A stretch of DNA of 64,000 nucleotides from Brachyspira sp. SAP_772 (GTDB taxonomy: Bacteria > Spirochaetota > Brachyspiria > Brachyspirales > Brachyspiraceae), in the NCBI RefSeq assembly GCF_009755885.1, contig NZ_VYIX01000003.1:68-64067 (forward strand), written 5' to 3'. The notes below the pieces were generated by a model. It searched no databases, was not told where the DNA came from, and was given only the letters and a program-made list of their open reading frames with translations. This document shows, one piece after another, positions 1 to 9,587 of the stretch. Position 1 is the stretch's first letter. Every line of letters begins with the position of its first letter. The translations under genes were made by a program, and so were the position numbers.

Positions 1-29
1 ATCCTTGATTTTTTATTTTATTAAAGAAA

Positions 30-680
30 TTACTTTAAAGACTTCATTATAGTGACACCATTACTAGTACCTATTCTATTAGCACCAGCATTTATCATTT
101 TTATGGCATCTTCATAAGTTTTTATTCCGCCTGAAGCTTTTACTCCTATTTTATCTCCAACTGTCTTTCTCATAAGCTCAACATCATGCTCTGTAGCTCC
201 ACCTGTAGAAAAACCAGTAGAAGTCTTAACAAAATCTGCCCCAAACTCTTTAGCTATCTTACAAGCTAAAACTTTCTCTTCATCTGTTAAAAGGCAAGTC
301 TCTATTATAACTTTAAGTACCCCTACATGACAAGCATCTCTTACTTTCTTAATATCTCTTTCAAATAGGTCTATCTTTTTACTCTTTAAAAAACCAATAT
401 TTGCAACCATGTCTATTTCATTAGCACCGCTATCAATAGCAAATTTGGTTTCATAGGCCTTAGCCTCTTTAATCATAGCTCCTAAAGGAAATCCTACAAC
501 AGAGCAAACTTTAACATTTGAATGTAAGAGAAAATTGTATGCAACATTAACATAAGCAGAATTAACACATACAGAATAAAAATTATGCTCCTTAGCTTCT
601 ATACATAATTGTCTTATATCATCTATTGTGGCATCTGCTCTTAATATAGTATGATCTATTAATTGATTAAGATTATCCAT
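30..680 (-). CDS. deoC: Deoxyribose-phosphate aldolase
   Basis: Cytosolic class I aldolase that interconverts 2-deoxyribose-5-phosphate with glyceraldehyde-3-phosphate and acetaldehyde in deoxynucleoside salvage. The 216-residue length is normal for the short bacterial DeoC form. The Schiff-base lysine lies in the motif FVKTSTGF (about residue 151), the second conserved lysine in GVKASGGIK (about 180), and the catalytic Asp region in [10 protein letters not shown]. The start is supported by a Shine-Dalgarno GAGGTG (plus-strand CACCTC at 690-695) nine bases upstream. A TTGACA-type promoter lies just beyond. No other nucleoside catabolic genes are adjacent, so it looks like a single-gene unit. 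Confidence 0.95.
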   Translation of the reverse strand: MDNLNQLIDHTILRADATIDDIRQLCIEAKEHNFYSVCVNSAYVNVAYNFLLHSNVKVCSVVGFPLGAMIKEAKAYETKFAIDSGANEIDMVANIGFLKSKKIDLFERDIKKVRDACHVGVLKVIIETCLLTDEEKVLACKIAKEFGADFVKTSTGFSTGGATEHDVELMRKTVGDKIGVKASGGIKTYEDAIKMINAGANRIGTSNGVTIMKSLK

Positions 681-702
681 TTTTTATACACCTCTATATA
701 CT

Positions 703-731
703 AGGATATAAAATATTATGGACTTTGTCAA
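703..731 (-). promoter_or_regulatory. Predicted sigma-70 promoter of deoC
   Basis: On the minus strand a perfect TTGACA (plus 726-731) is followed after 17 bp by TATCCT (plus 703-708), about 23 bp from the deoC start. The -35 is perfect and the -10 is weaker; TATATC two bases earlier is an alternative. Confidence 0.45.
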
Positions 732-773
732 ATTTATTTTTTCTATTACATATAAAATTTATACAAAAAACAG

Positions 774-2135
774 TTATGAAACATTTATCAACTTTTTTTT
801 AGCTTTTTTATATATGTAAATATACATTATAGCAGACAACAATATAGAAACAATATCCGCTATAGGCTGTGACCATATTATACCTTGTATGCCAAAAAAT
901 TTAGTGCCTATGTATATAGCAGGAATAAATGCTAAACCCTGCCTGCATATAGAAAGTATTAGAGATGGTAAAGCCTTTCCCAATGCCTGAAATGTTGATA
1001 TAAATACAAATTGAAAACCTATAACGGGAGCCACAGAATAAGCTGCTATTAAAAACTTAGAGCCATATTCTATAACCTCATCATTATCTATAAAAATCCT
1101 AATTAAATCTTTAGAAAATATAAAAGCAATAATTAAAAATAAAACACCAGAAACAAAACTAATTAAACAAGAAAGTTTTATAGAAGCATTCATTCTCTTA
1201 TAATTCTTTGAAGCGAAATTATAGCCTATAAAAGGCTGCACACCCTGCCCCAAACCTATAAACACCAATAACACAAGCGTAAATATTCTTTGCGACACTC
1301 CAAGCCCAGCAACTACATTGTCATTATATTTAGAAGCAAAATTGTTAATTAAAATATTCGCCACACTTATAAGCACATTGTTCATAAACACAGGAAAACC
1401 AATAGAAAATACATTGTTTAATATATCACTGCTAATTAAAAAATCTTTTATCTTTATAGAGAGAAAAGTGCTTTTTTTGAGTATATAAAAAGTATAATAG
1501 AAAAAAGAACATGCATTTCCTATTATAGTAGCCAAAGCAGCACCAGCAACACCCATATTCATATAAATTATCATTATAGGATCAAGTATAATATTTACTA
1601 CAGTACCAAGCACCATTCCAAACATAGCCTCCTTAGAAGCCCCCTCAGAACGCACAACCTGCCCCATAGACATCTGACAAACTACAAATATAGCACCAAT
1701 AGCAACTATAAGTAAATAATCCCTAGCAAAACTATAAGTGTTAGAACTAGCTCCAGATAATTTTAATATATTTTCTAAAAACACAAAAAATACTATCATA
1801 CACACTAAACCAGTAGCAACACTTGCATAAAAAACAAAAGATGAAACCTTTTTAGCTTTGTCATAATTCTTAGAGCCTAAACATCTAGATATATATGAAG
1901 CTCCGCCTATACCATATATAGAACCAAAAGACATAAGAACCAAATATATAGGCATAGTTAAAGAAACAGCAGCAACCTGATTGGGGTCACTTGTCTTACC
2001 AACAAAAAATGTATCAACCATATTATAAAACACGTTTACAAGCATTCCAAGTATTGTTGGAAGAGCTAATGTAATTAATGCCTTATAAACAGGATAGTTC
2101 TCAAACACATCAATTTTTTTATCATTTTTATTCAT
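774..2135 (-). CDS. MATE family multidrug/sodium efflux protein
   Basis: Integral inner-membrane exporter of the MATE family, which exchanges drugs or metabolites for Na+ or H+. About twelve hydrophobic segments are visible. The N-terminal half has the family pattern LALPTILGMLVNVFYNMVD, followed by VAAVSLTMPIY; the second half repeats the pattern (IGFPVFMNNVLISV, FIGLGQGVQPFIGYNF). The frame opens at 2204, but the extra 23 residues precede the usual N-terminus. An ATG at 2135 has AGGA just upstream and gives about 453 residues, the usual length, so I chose it. The substrate cannot be read from sequence. Confidence 0.9.
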   Translation of the reverse strand: MNKNDKKIDVFENYPVYKALITLALPTILGMLVNVFYNMVDTFFVGKTSDPNQVAAVSLTMPIYLVLMSFGSIYGIGGASYISRCLGSKNYDKAKKVSSFVFYASVATGLVCMIVFFVFLENILKLSGASSNTYSFARDYLLIVAIGAIFVVCQMSMGQVVRSEGASKEAMFGMVLGTVVNIILDPIMIIYMNMGVAGAALATIIGNACSFFYYTFYILKKSTFLSIKIKDFLISSDILNNVFSIGFPVFMNNVLISVANILINNFASKYNDNVVAGLGVSQRIFTLVLLVFIGLGQGVQPFIGYNFASKNYKRMNASIKLSCLISFVSGVLFLIIAFIFSKDLIRIFIDNDEVIEYGSKFLIAAYSVAPVIGFQFVFISTFQALGKALPSLILSICRQGLAFIPAIYIGTKFFGIQGIIWSQPIADIVSILLSAIMYIYIYKKAKKKLINVS

Positions 2136-2225
2136 ACATTTCCTAAATACAATTATAATTAAAAAGCATTGTATTATAATCCATTTTATCATTATATCAA
2201 GCAATAAATAATTAAATGGATTTTA

Positions 2226-3611
2226 CTATTTCAAATAAGATGAAAGCATAAGATAAGCACCATATTCAAATCTTTCGTCAGCGTCTTCAAATTTTATTTC
2301 TATTTCTGTTTCATCTGAATTGGAAGCTCCGTAATAAATATTTGATACATGTATATATACATTAGCTTTATTATATGAATCATGAAGTAAATAATAATTA
2401 ATAAATCCTCCATCGCCGTCATCTTTTTCTAAACCTAATTTTGATACAGCTCCTCTTACTGATCCAACAGTAGTTTTTGAAGGAATTTTTTCAATTAATT
2501 CATCTTTTGTTTCTAATGAAAGCTGATTGAAAGGCTGAACTATTTCATAATCTAAAAGCTGAGCTCTCCATTTTTCTATTAAAGATTTTTCAATTTCTAT
2601 TGGGCTTACTAAAGTGATAAAGACATTATCTTCTATTTGTATTTCTTCATCTTCAGAATTATTGAAAGAACCATCTTCCATATATCTAAATGTTTCTATT
2701 AATTTATTATCTTTATCATATACTCCCCATATAAGTTTAACAGCGAATGCCTTCATTAAAGGATTCTCAAAAAATATTTCTTTCCACTCTGTTAAAGTCC
2801 ATTTCCTAGCATCCATAAATACTAATTGTAAACGCTCTGTTTGAAGTTTTAATACTTTGTTTATTTCACTTTTTAATTTTGATAATTCTTTTTTTGGAAT
2901 CTCCGGAAAATCTTTAGGCAATGTTTTGTATTCTTTATTTTTTATTTCATCGAATATTGATATAGTAAAATCTGATTGTAATGTTATTTTGAATTTTTTA
3001 CCTTCGCTTTCTATTATTCTAATGCCGTCTTTATTAAAATCAAAGTCGGGGATAATTTTATCTGCAAATGCTTCTTTTGTGATTTTAAGTCTTATAGTTA
3101 TATCATTCAAAATTCCAGCACATGTATTTCTTACACTTGTTTGTTTGAATTTTCTTGAGGCTTCATATACAAAAGCTAATGCCTTTTTATTAGCACTTAA
3201 TGCAAGAGCTTCAAGCATAAAGCATGCTAATTTAGCTCTGCTTCTTGCAATGTCTTTAGCATGATTATAAACTCTTTCAAGCTGAATACTATTTCCAAAT
3301 ATGCAGTAAGGATAAAGTATTCCTTTTGTTTTGTTGTCCAAATTCCAAATATTATATATATTCTCTAATGCTTTATTAAAACTTTCTTTATCTAAAGCAT
3401 TACCTATTAAATCAGCATTTCTTAATCTGTAGGCGTCTTTTATATCTAAGTATTCGCCTATAATATATCTAATTACTTTAGTATCTGCCAAATTAGTTTT
3501 ATCTTTAATAAATACATTAGATATTATTGAGTCATCTATAAATGAAGTAGTTTTATCAAATTTTTTATTATAATTTTTCTCTACAAAGGCATTAATTTCT
3601 TCTATAGTCAT
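2226..3611 (-). CDS. DUF4132-like protein of unknown function
   Basis: Soluble protein of 461 residues with no signal peptide or membrane segment. The central part carries a run resembling the DUF4132 family (often found with WGR or MolR-like proteins): LQLVFMDARKW, then LTEWKEIFFENPLMK, then VKLIWGVYD and a C-terminal strand-rich domain. The N-terminal 200 residues look helical and may form HEAT-like repeats. The start at 3611 has AAGGAC about ten bases upstream. The function of the family is not established. It sits alone between a MATE exporter gene and a repeat cluster; the gap to the MATE gene is small, so the two may be cotranscribed. Confidence 0.6.
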   Translation of the reverse strand: MTIEEINAFVEKNYNKKFDKTTSFIDDSIISNVFIKDKTNLADTKVIRYIIGEYLDIKDAYRLRNADLIGNALDKESFNKALENIYNIWNLDNKTKGILYPYCIFGNSIQLERVYNHAKDIARSRAKLACFMLEALALSANKKALAFVYEASRKFKQTSVRNTCAGILNDITIRLKITKEAFADKIIPDFDFNKDGIRIIESEGKKFKITLQSDFTISIFDEIKNKEYKTLPKDFPEIPKKELSKLKSEINKVLKLQTERLQLVFMDARKWTLTEWKEIFFENPLMKAFAVKLIWGVYDKDNKLIETFRYMEDGSFNNSEDEEIQIEDNVFITLVSPIEIEKSLIEKWRAQLLDYEIVQPFNQLSLETKDELIEKIPSKTTVGSVRGAVSKLGLEKDDGDGGFINYYLLHDSYNKANVYIHVSNIYYGASNSDETEIEIKFEDADERFEYGAYLMLSSYLK

Positions 3612-3810
3612 AATAATGAAGTCCTTTTTATTTTATATATTATGATGAAAAATATTATAATGAAATGATTTTTAATTCAATTTATATATTTGTGATGAAG
3701 TTATTTAATCTGTATTTGTCAAATGAAAATTAAATTAGATTTTCCGCCCTTTAGGTTTTCAGCTTTTTCTCAATTTTTATGTACTAAAAATTTTTAAGTT
3801 TCTCAATTTT

Positions 3811-4100
3811 TTTGTTGTTCTTTTTCCCGCAGCTCGCTGTGCGGACTTTGTCAAAGTTTTCGCCCTTCGGGCACGCTTCACGAAAGTGCACTTTATATTG
3901 GAATATGTATTAATATAAAATAATACCTTTATTTTAAGGTAAAACAATGCAGTTTTTTTGGTTCTTTTATACCAATAAAAGAACTGGGGGTGCGGGGGCT
4001 AGTCCCCGCAGATAATAAAAAAGATAAAAATTTTGCTGTTCTTTTGCTTCTTTGGGTTACACCTTACCTAAAGGTACTCCTTTAAGTTGCAAAAGAAGTA
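3811..4100 (+). repeat. Intergenic hairpin repeat cluster, copy 1 (modules A, B and a B variant)
   Basis: Noncoding, GC-richer block filling most of the 544-base gap between the DUF4132 gene and clpC. Module A (3811-3892) starts GTTCTTTTTCCCGC and carries nested arms, including CGCCCTTCGGGC. An AT-rich link follows, then module B (3947-4010) with a perfect 10-bp palindrome GTTCTTTTAT-ACCA-ATAAAAGAAC and the G-rich hairpin GCGGGGGCTAGTCCCCGC. A further B-like hairpin (4035-4100) has CTTCTTTG paired with CAAAAGAAG around a variable arm. The same modules recur at 17533, 21419, 28876, 30519, 52514 and 55630. I see no gene here. Confidence 0.85.
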
Positions 4101-4114
4101 GATATTAATTACAT

Positions 4115-4148
4115 AAAAAAGCCCCAAATAAATTAATATTTGGAGCTC
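4115..4148 (-). terminator. Intrinsic terminator of clpC
   Basis: Read on the minus strand, AGCTCCAAATA pairs with TATTTGGGGCT (one T-G wobble) and is followed by a run of T. It begins within ten bases of the clpC stop codon. Confidence 0.8.
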
Positions 4149-4155
4149 TTAATAA

Positions 4156-6657
4156 TTAACTTTTAGATAACTCTTCTATCTCATTTTCACTATAGGTCTT
4201 AAGCTTTTCAACATTAAATAGCAGCGACTCTCCATTAGAATCAACATTAACATTATCGCCCTCTTCAATATGACCAAAAAGTATCTCTGTACTAATATAA
4301 TCTTCAACCTCTTTTTGTATAGCACGTCTTAAACTTCTCGCACCATATTTCTTATCAAAGCCTTTATCTATTATATAATTTTTTGCCTCATCAGTTAAAC
4401 TTATAAAAATATTTCTATCTTTTATAGCTTCATTCAACTCTCTAAGCATAATTTCTATGATATCTTTCAAATCTTCTTTTGTAAGAGTATGGAATACTAT
4501 AATATCATCTATTCTATTTAAGAACTCAGGATTGAAATTCTGTTTCAATTCTTCCATAGCAAAGTTCTTCATATCGTTAATATCTTTTTCACTTCCAATA
4601 GCATTAAACCCTAAAGAAGTTCCTTTAACAATATCTCTTGCTCCCAAGTTGCTTGTTATAATAATTATAGTATTAGAGAAATCAACCTTTCTTCCAAAAT
4701 TATCTGTAAGCTGACCTTCTTCAAGCACCTGTAAAAGTATATTTGTGATATCTGGATGAGCCTTTTCTATTTCATCAAAAAGTATTAAAGAATAAGGTTT
4801 TCTTCTCACCTTTTCTGTAAGCCCGCCTCCCTCTTCATAACCGACATATCCCGGAGGAGCTCCAATAAGTCTGCTTACTGCAAACTTCTCCATAAACTCA
4901 CTCATATCTATTCTTATAAGAGCATCACTGTCGCCAAACATAAACTCTGAAAGCACTTTAGCTAAAGCAGTTTTACCAACACCAGTAGGTCCTAAAAATA
5001 TAAAACTTCCAAGAGGTTTTTTAGTGCTTTTTAAACCCGCTCTTGCTCTTCTTATAGCTTTTGATATAGATGATATAGCCTCTTTTTGACCTACTATCTT
5101 ACTGTGAAGCTCATCTTCCATGCCAATAAGTCTTTTACTCTCAGAATCTAATAATCTTTTTACCGGTATATTTGTAATCTCTGATATCACATGTCTTATA
5201 TCATCTTCATTAATAATTGTCTCTGTTTTATCTCTCTCACTTCTCCACTCAGCTTCTTTTTTATCCAATTCCTCTTGTAAAGATTTTATAGCATCTCTTA
5301 ATTTAACAGCCTCTTCAAAAATCTGATTTTTTACAACAGTCTCTTTTTCTTGATTAAGCTCTTTTATTTTGTTTTCTAAATCTTTTAATTCCTGAGGTCT
5401 TACCATATTCATAAGTCTTGCCCTTGAACCTGCCTCATCAATTAAATCTATAGCCTTATCCGGCAAATGTCTTTCAAATATATATCTTTTACTTAATACA
5501 GCAGAAGCATAAATAGCCCCATCAGTATATTTTACTTTATGATGCTCTTCATATTTAGATTTTATTCCGTTTAATATTTCTATAGTGTCCTCAATAGAAG
5601 GCTCTTCAACATTTATAGGCTGAAATCTTCTCACCAAAGCACCGTCTTTTTCTATATATTTTTTATATTCATTGATTGTAGTTGCCCCAATACATTGAAT
5701 CTCTCCGCGAGAAAGTGCAGGCTTAAGCATATTAGCAGCATCTAAAGCACCCTCTGCTCCGCCAGCCCCAATTAAAGTGTGAAGCTCATCTATAAATATT
5801 ATAATATTGCCAACTTTTTTTATCTCCATTACTATGTTTTTTATTCTCTCTTCAAACTCACCTCTATATTTAGTGCCCGCAACAACAGAAGATAAATCTA
5901 AACTCAAAACTCTCTTTTTTAATAATATATCAGGCACATCAGTAGAAACAATCTTTTCAGCCAACCCCTCAACTATAGCAGTCTTACCAACACCCGGCTC
6001 TCCTAATAATATAGGATTATTTTTCTTTCTTCTTGAAAGTATTTGTACAACTCTCATTACCTCATTTTCTCTGCCAATAACTTTATCTAATGCTTTCTCT
6101 CTAGCCATTTTAGTTAAATCACGAGCAAATTTATCTAAAGTAGGTGTTCTTGCTGTATTATCTTCTTGAATACTAGAAGCAGCTTCAGAAATACTTGATG
6201 AAGAGCCTGACTTTCCTCTAATTCTCATCATCTCTTGTCTTAATGTTTTTAAATCCAAATTATAACTAATAAGAACATTATAAGCGATACCATTTTCTTC
6301 TTTTAAGATACCAAGAAGCAAATGTTCTGTGCTTATGCAATTATCTCCTAATGATTTAGCCTCTTCTGCCGCTCTGCTTATTAAATGCTGAATACGTGGT
6401 GATGGAGGTATTTTACCAAATAATTTAGTATTGCTTGTAGATTTTGTCATAGAAGATTCTATATCAAATTTAATCTTCTCTATATCTATTTTTAATTTAT
6501 TTAAAACATTAACAACTATTGAATCTGTTTCATGGAATATTCCTAATAAAACATGTTCTGGGGTAAGCATATCATGATTTAATCTCTTAGCTTCTTCCAC
6601 AGAGTGCAAGTCTAATATTCTTATAGCTTTATTAGTAAGACGAAATGGATAAGACAT
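4156..6657 (-). CDS. clpC: ClpC-type ATP-dependent protease ATPase subunit
   Basis: Hsp100 unfoldase that threads proteins into the ClpP peptidase. The 833 residues show the full ClpC layout: a double Clp-N domain (1-150), AAA-1 with Walker A GEPGVGKT near 219 and Walker [11 protein letters not shown], a middle coiled-coil with a UVR-like stretch near 430-470, and AAA-2 with Walker A GPTGVGKT near 553 and GYVGYEEGG pore loop. An LGFNA tripeptide-type loop in AAA-2 matches the ClpP-docking loop (VGF in Bacillus). The start has AGGA seven bases upstream. It is downstream of a sigma-factor/ClpX-like cluster but separated from it by a terminator. No clpP or mcsA/mcsB is in the window. Confidence 0.95.
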   Translation of the reverse strand: MSYPFRLTNKAIRILDLHSVEEAKRLNHDMLTPEHVLLGIFHETDSIVVNVLNKLKIDIEKIKFDIESSMTKSTSNTKLFGKIPPSPRIQHLISRAAEEAKSLGDNCISTEHLLLGILKEENGIAYNVLISYNLDLKTLRQEMMRIRGKSGSSSSISEAASSIQEDNTARTPTLDKFARDLTKMAREKALDKVIGRENEVMRVVQILSRRKKNNPILLGEPGVGKTAIVEGLAEKIVSTDVPDILLKKRVLSLDLSSVVAGTKYRGEFEERIKNIVMEIKKVGNIIIFIDELHTLIGAGGAEGALDAANMLKPALSRGEIQCIGATTINEYKKYIEKDGALVRRFQPINVEEPSIEDTIEILNGIKSKYEEHHKVKYTDGAIYASAVLSKRYIFERHLPDKAIDLIDEAGSRARLMNMVRPQELKDLENKIKELNQEKETVVKNQIFEEAVKLRDAIKSLQEELDKKEAEWRSERDKTETIINEDDIRHVISEITNIPVKRLLDSESKRLIGMEDELHSKIVGQKEAISSISKAIRRARAGLKSTKKPLGSFIFLGPTGVGKTALAKVLSEFMFGDSDALIRIDMSEFMEKFAVSRLIGAPPGYVGYEEGGGLTEKVRRKPYSLILFDEIEKAHPDITNILLQVLEEGQLTDNFGRKVDFSNTIIIITSNLGARDIVKGTSLGFNAIGSEKDINDMKNFAMEELKQNFNPEFLNRIDDIIVFHTLTKEDLKDIIEIMLRELNEAIKDRNIFISLTDEAKNYIIDKGFDKKYGARSLRRAIQKEVEDYISTEILFGHIEEGDNVNVDSNGESLLFNVEKLKTYSENEIEELSKS

Positions 6658-6733
6658 ATTTATTTCCTATAATCATAAATTTATATATACTTCTTTTTTC
6701 AATATTTATCGGATATAAAAAAACTAAGCTTAT

Positions 6734-6776
6734 AAAAAAATAGAATTGCATATTAATCAACATATACAATTCTATT
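6734..6776 (-). terminator. Intrinsic terminator after the sigma/anti-sigma operon
   Basis: On the minus strand ATAGAATTGTATATG pairs with the downstream arm ATATGCAATTCTAT and is followed by seven T residues. It closes the minus-strand chain ending at 6803 and isolates clpC. Confidence 0.8.
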
Positions 6777-6802
6777 ATATATTACACTACTTTTAGAAAA
6801 AA

Positions 6803-7144
6803 TTACAACCTAGATACATTAATAACAGGTACATTTCTTCTATTAGTAGAAGCCGTATTAATACTATCCAACTCATTACTTTTTATAACACTAGGATTAG
6901 CGTATAAAAAAGATAAAATCAATGCTGCAATTATAGCCATAGACAGTACAAATGAAAGCTTCCTAGAGCACATCATAGAATACATATAATTAAAAAGAGT
7001 ATTTTCTTTTTTCACTATAGTACTCTCTACTTTAGCCCTGCTTAACATGCGAGCCCACTCATCATCTGGCAAGTTATTCAAACTGAAATAATTCCTTTTT
7101 CTTTCAATTTTAGTTTTAAATTGCATCATTTCATGTAATTTCAT
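6803..7144 (-). CDS. Small single-pass membrane protein, candidate anti-sigma factor
   Basis: 113 residues: a charged cytosolic part (1-62), one membrane helix (about 63-84, LSFVLSMAIIAALILSFLY) and a short outer tail. Its ATG overlaps the TGA of the upstream sigma-factor gene (ATGA), so the two are translationally coupled. Position, topology and size are those of membrane anti-sigma factors that hold ECF sigma factors. However, I do not see the zinc anti-sigma motif HxxxCxxC, and there is no family signature I recognise. The assignment as anti-sigma is inferred from context; it could also be an unrelated small membrane protein. Confidence 0.55.
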   Translation of the reverse strand: MKLHEMMQFKTKIERKRNYFSLNNLPDDEWARMLSRAKVESTIVKKENTLFNYMYSMMCSRKLSFVLSMAIIAALILSFLYANPSVIKSNELDSINTASTNRRNVPVINVSRL

Positions 7145-7710
7145 AAAAGAGTCCTTTCTTTTTCTAACAAAGTTTTCATTTTTTTGAGAGCATAAGAATA
7201 ATTACTCTTAGCAGAATCACTAGATATATTCAAAATATCTGCTATCTCTTTATAAGAATAATTTTCATAATATCTCAAGATGAATACATCTCTTTGTTTT
7301 CCTTTCAATTTGCTAGAAGCTGTATATATTTTTTCTTGCAAATATACTCTCTCATATTCTTTTTCTGTATTATATCTTTTATCGTCCACAACCTCTAATT
7401 TTTCAAGATAAGGAGACTCACGCCTATAAGCTTTAGAATACATATTAATAGCAGTATTGCTAATTATTCTGTATAACCAGCCTTTAAAATAATTTCTCTC
7501 CTCATATCTTCCTATAGCTTTATAAACGCGTATTAAAACATCTTGAGTTAAATCCATAGCGTCTTCATAATTATGCATAAAGCGATAAGATATATTAAAG
7601 ATATAATTTTTATACCTAGTAAGTAAAATATCTAAAGCTTCATTATCCCCATTCTTGTGGGCTTCTATTAATTCATAATCTTTTAATAATTCTTTTTCTT
7701 TTGTCATCAT
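7141..7710 (-). CDS. ECF-type RNA polymerase sigma factor
   Basis: About 189 residues with the two ECF sigma domains: region 2 (YRFMHNYEDAMDLTQDVLI, then FKGWLYRIISNTAINMY) that binds core polymerase and the -10 element, and region 4 (LKGKQRDVFILRYYENYSYK, then EIADILNISSDSAKSNYSYA) with a helix-turn-helix for the -35 element. The frame is open to 7761, but GGAG lies ten bases upstream of the ATG at 7710, which I take as the start. It follows a ClpX-like gene and overlaps a small membrane-protein gene by four bases. The regulon is unknown; the Clp genes nearby suggest a link to envelope or proteotoxic stress, which is an inference. Confidence 0.88.
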   Translation of the reverse strand: MMTKEKELLKDYELIEAHKNGDNEALDILLTRYKNYIFNISYRFMHNYEDAMDLTQDVLIRVYKAIGRYEERNYFKGWLYRIISNTAINMYSKAYRRESPYLEKLEVVDDKRYNTEKEYERVYLQEKIYTASSKLKGKQRDVFILRYYENYSYKEIADILNISSDSAKSNYSYALKKMKTLLEKERTLL

Positions 7711-7771
7711 TATTTGCCAACTCCATATACTGTTTACATATATAAAACAGTATTCAACCATTTAAGTAAAA

Positions 7772-9556
7772 TCAAGCCATATAAGTTTTATCTTCTTTTA
7801 TACTAATATTAGTTTTTTTAACAAAATCTTTATCGCTTGAGATTACTACCTCTCTCTCTTCAAATGCTTTCTCTATATCTTTTTTAGTTAGAGTTAAAGC
7901 ATTTCCTTTTATACCATCTAAATTAAAAAGTATATTAACCATTGCAGTTTCAACTATACTTTTTAATGATCTCGCACCCATATTCATAGTAGAAGCTTTA
8001 TCCACTATATAATTTATAGCATCATCTGTTAATATTAGCTTCTTTCCTATGCTCTTAAAGAAATCTACATATTTTATTATAGGAGATTCTTTAGTTTTTA
8101 GCAATATATCTTTTAAATTATCTTTAGTAAGTTCATTTAAAGTTACAATTATCGGTATTCTTCCTATAAACTCTGGTATCATACCATATTTCTCTACATC
8201 TTTTACATCCACCTGACTAAGTATTCTATTTTTCTGAAGTTTATTTATAACCGCATTAGAACCAAAACCTAAACTGCTCTCACCTTTAAGACGCATCTTT
8301 ATAATATCTTCAAGCCCAACAAAAGCACCGCCAAAAATAAATAAAATATTTTTAGTGTTCATTACAATACCATCGCTTGAATGCATCATTCTTCTGTCGC
8401 CAAATTCAGGCACTCTAATATCCTCGCCATTCATCATAGAAAGCAAAGCCTCTTGAACAGCCTTGTCTGAAGGATTACCTGTAGTAGATTGATGAGCATC
8501 TGCTTTTGCTATCTTGTCTACCTCATCTAAAAATACTATACCATTTTGTGCTTTCTCTAAATCGCCATTAGCCTTTTTATAGAGATTATACAAAACAACC
8601 TCAACATCATCACCCACATAACCTGTCTCTGTAAGTGTGGTTACATCTGCACGTGCAAATGGTAAACCTAAAATATCCGCTAATGTTTTTACTAAATATG
8701 TTTTACCAACACCAGTAGGTCCTATCATAAGAATGTTTGACCTAAATGGTATATCTTTATTTCCATTAATTCTCAAACAATGCAAATAAGCATGTACTGA
8801 TAATGCCTTCTTAGCATCATCCTGACCTATTACTGTTTTATTAAGCTCGGATACTATCTCTTTTGGTGTTAATATTCTTGGCTCTTTTATAATCTTCTTT
8901 TTAGATTTAGTATCTATATAGTTTTCTTTGTTTGTAATATCTAATATTAAATCATAGCTTTCTTTCTCTAAAAAAGCAAAAACTATCTTTGAATTAATAA
9001 ATGTAATTAAAGTATTAGATACCTCTAAAAGACCAATACTAGAATAAGGTTCATGAGATAAAACTAATATGCCGCTTGACATTAATCTACTTTTACTGTC
9101 AAAATAATGATACTTATTAATATAAATATCTGCATCCATTGTTATGAGTTCTAATATTCTTCTTACAGATATGGCAGACATAGAATCCCCATAAATTGTA
9201 TAAGTAATTAAACAATATAAAATAAATCTCTCATCATCATTTAAACCAAACTCATTTATAAACCTTTCTATATTAAAATTATATTGTTTAAATGTATGTA
9301 TCTTTTTTAAATCTTTTTTTATAGAGTCTACTAATATAGATATCTCATCATTATTGTTATTTACAGTTTTTTCATCATTAATAATTGTATCATCATCATA
9401 ACCTAATACTCTGTTTATATTATTAGAAAGTCTTCTTGTCATGTCGTTTCTATCAGATATTAAGTTTAATGTGTATACAATTTTACTCACGCTTTCAAAA
9501 TAATCTCTAAAAGCCTCTTCTCTATTTTTGTATTCTTTATTATTATTTTTTTTCAT
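7772..9556 (-). CDS. clpX: ClpX-like AAA+ unfoldase lacking the zinc-binding domain
   Basis: 594 residues. The C-terminal 370 match ClpX: Walker A GPTGVGKT near 278, pore loop TETGYVGDDVE, Walker B GIVFLDEVDKI, sensor GMIPEFIGR and the C-terminal GARSLKSIVE helix. The ClpP-docking loop is LGF (SSLGFGSNA), where E. coli has IGF, so ClpP binding looks preserved. The N-terminal 220 residues replace the usual four-cysteine zinc domain with an Asn/Asp-rich helical region with no Cys cluster. The RKH loop is also altered (GDRRMMHSS). It lies between rimO and the sigma factor gene with gaps of 31 and about 60 bases. It may be the cell's ClpX or a specialised paralogue; the window cannot decide. Confidence 0.82.
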   Translation of the reverse strand: MKKNNNKEYKNREEAFRDYFESVSKIVYTLNLISDRNDMTRRLSNNINRVLGYDDDTIINDEKTVNNNNDEISILVDSIKKDLKKIHTFKQYNFNIERFINEFGLNDDERFILYCLITYTIYGDSMSAISVRRILELITMDADIYINKYHYFDSKSRLMSSGILVLSHEPYSSIGLLEVSNTLITFINSKIVFAFLEKESYDLILDITNKENYIDTKSKKKIIKEPRILTPKEIVSELNKTVIGQDDAKKALSVHAYLHCLRINGNKDIPFRSNILMIGPTGVGKTYLVKTLADILGLPFARADVTTLTETGYVGDDVEVVLYNLYKKANGDLEKAQNGIVFLDEVDKIAKADAHQSTTGNPSDKAVQEALLSMMNGEDIRVPEFGDRRMMHSSDGIVMNTKNILFIFGGAFVGLEDIIKMRLKGESSLGFGSNAVINKLQKNRILSQVDVKDVEKYGMIPEFIGRIPIIVTLNELTKDNLKDILLKTKESPIIKYVDFFKSIGKKLILTDDAINYIVDKASTMNMGARSLKSIVETAMVNILFNLDGIKGNALTLTKKDIEKAFEEREVVISSDKDFVKKTNISIKEDKTYMA

Positions 9557-9587
9557 TAATTTTCCTTTTAATTATACGGTAAAATCA

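Noticed and set aside
3947-4014. Short reading frames in repeat module B starting ATGCAG (for example at 3947, 28986, 21424, 52617), which encode MQFF-type peptides.
   Set aside because: The frame is broken by stops or shifts in several copies (21424, 28986, inverted copy 17601), and the conserved part is a palindrome. RNA or DNA structure explains the conservation better than coding.
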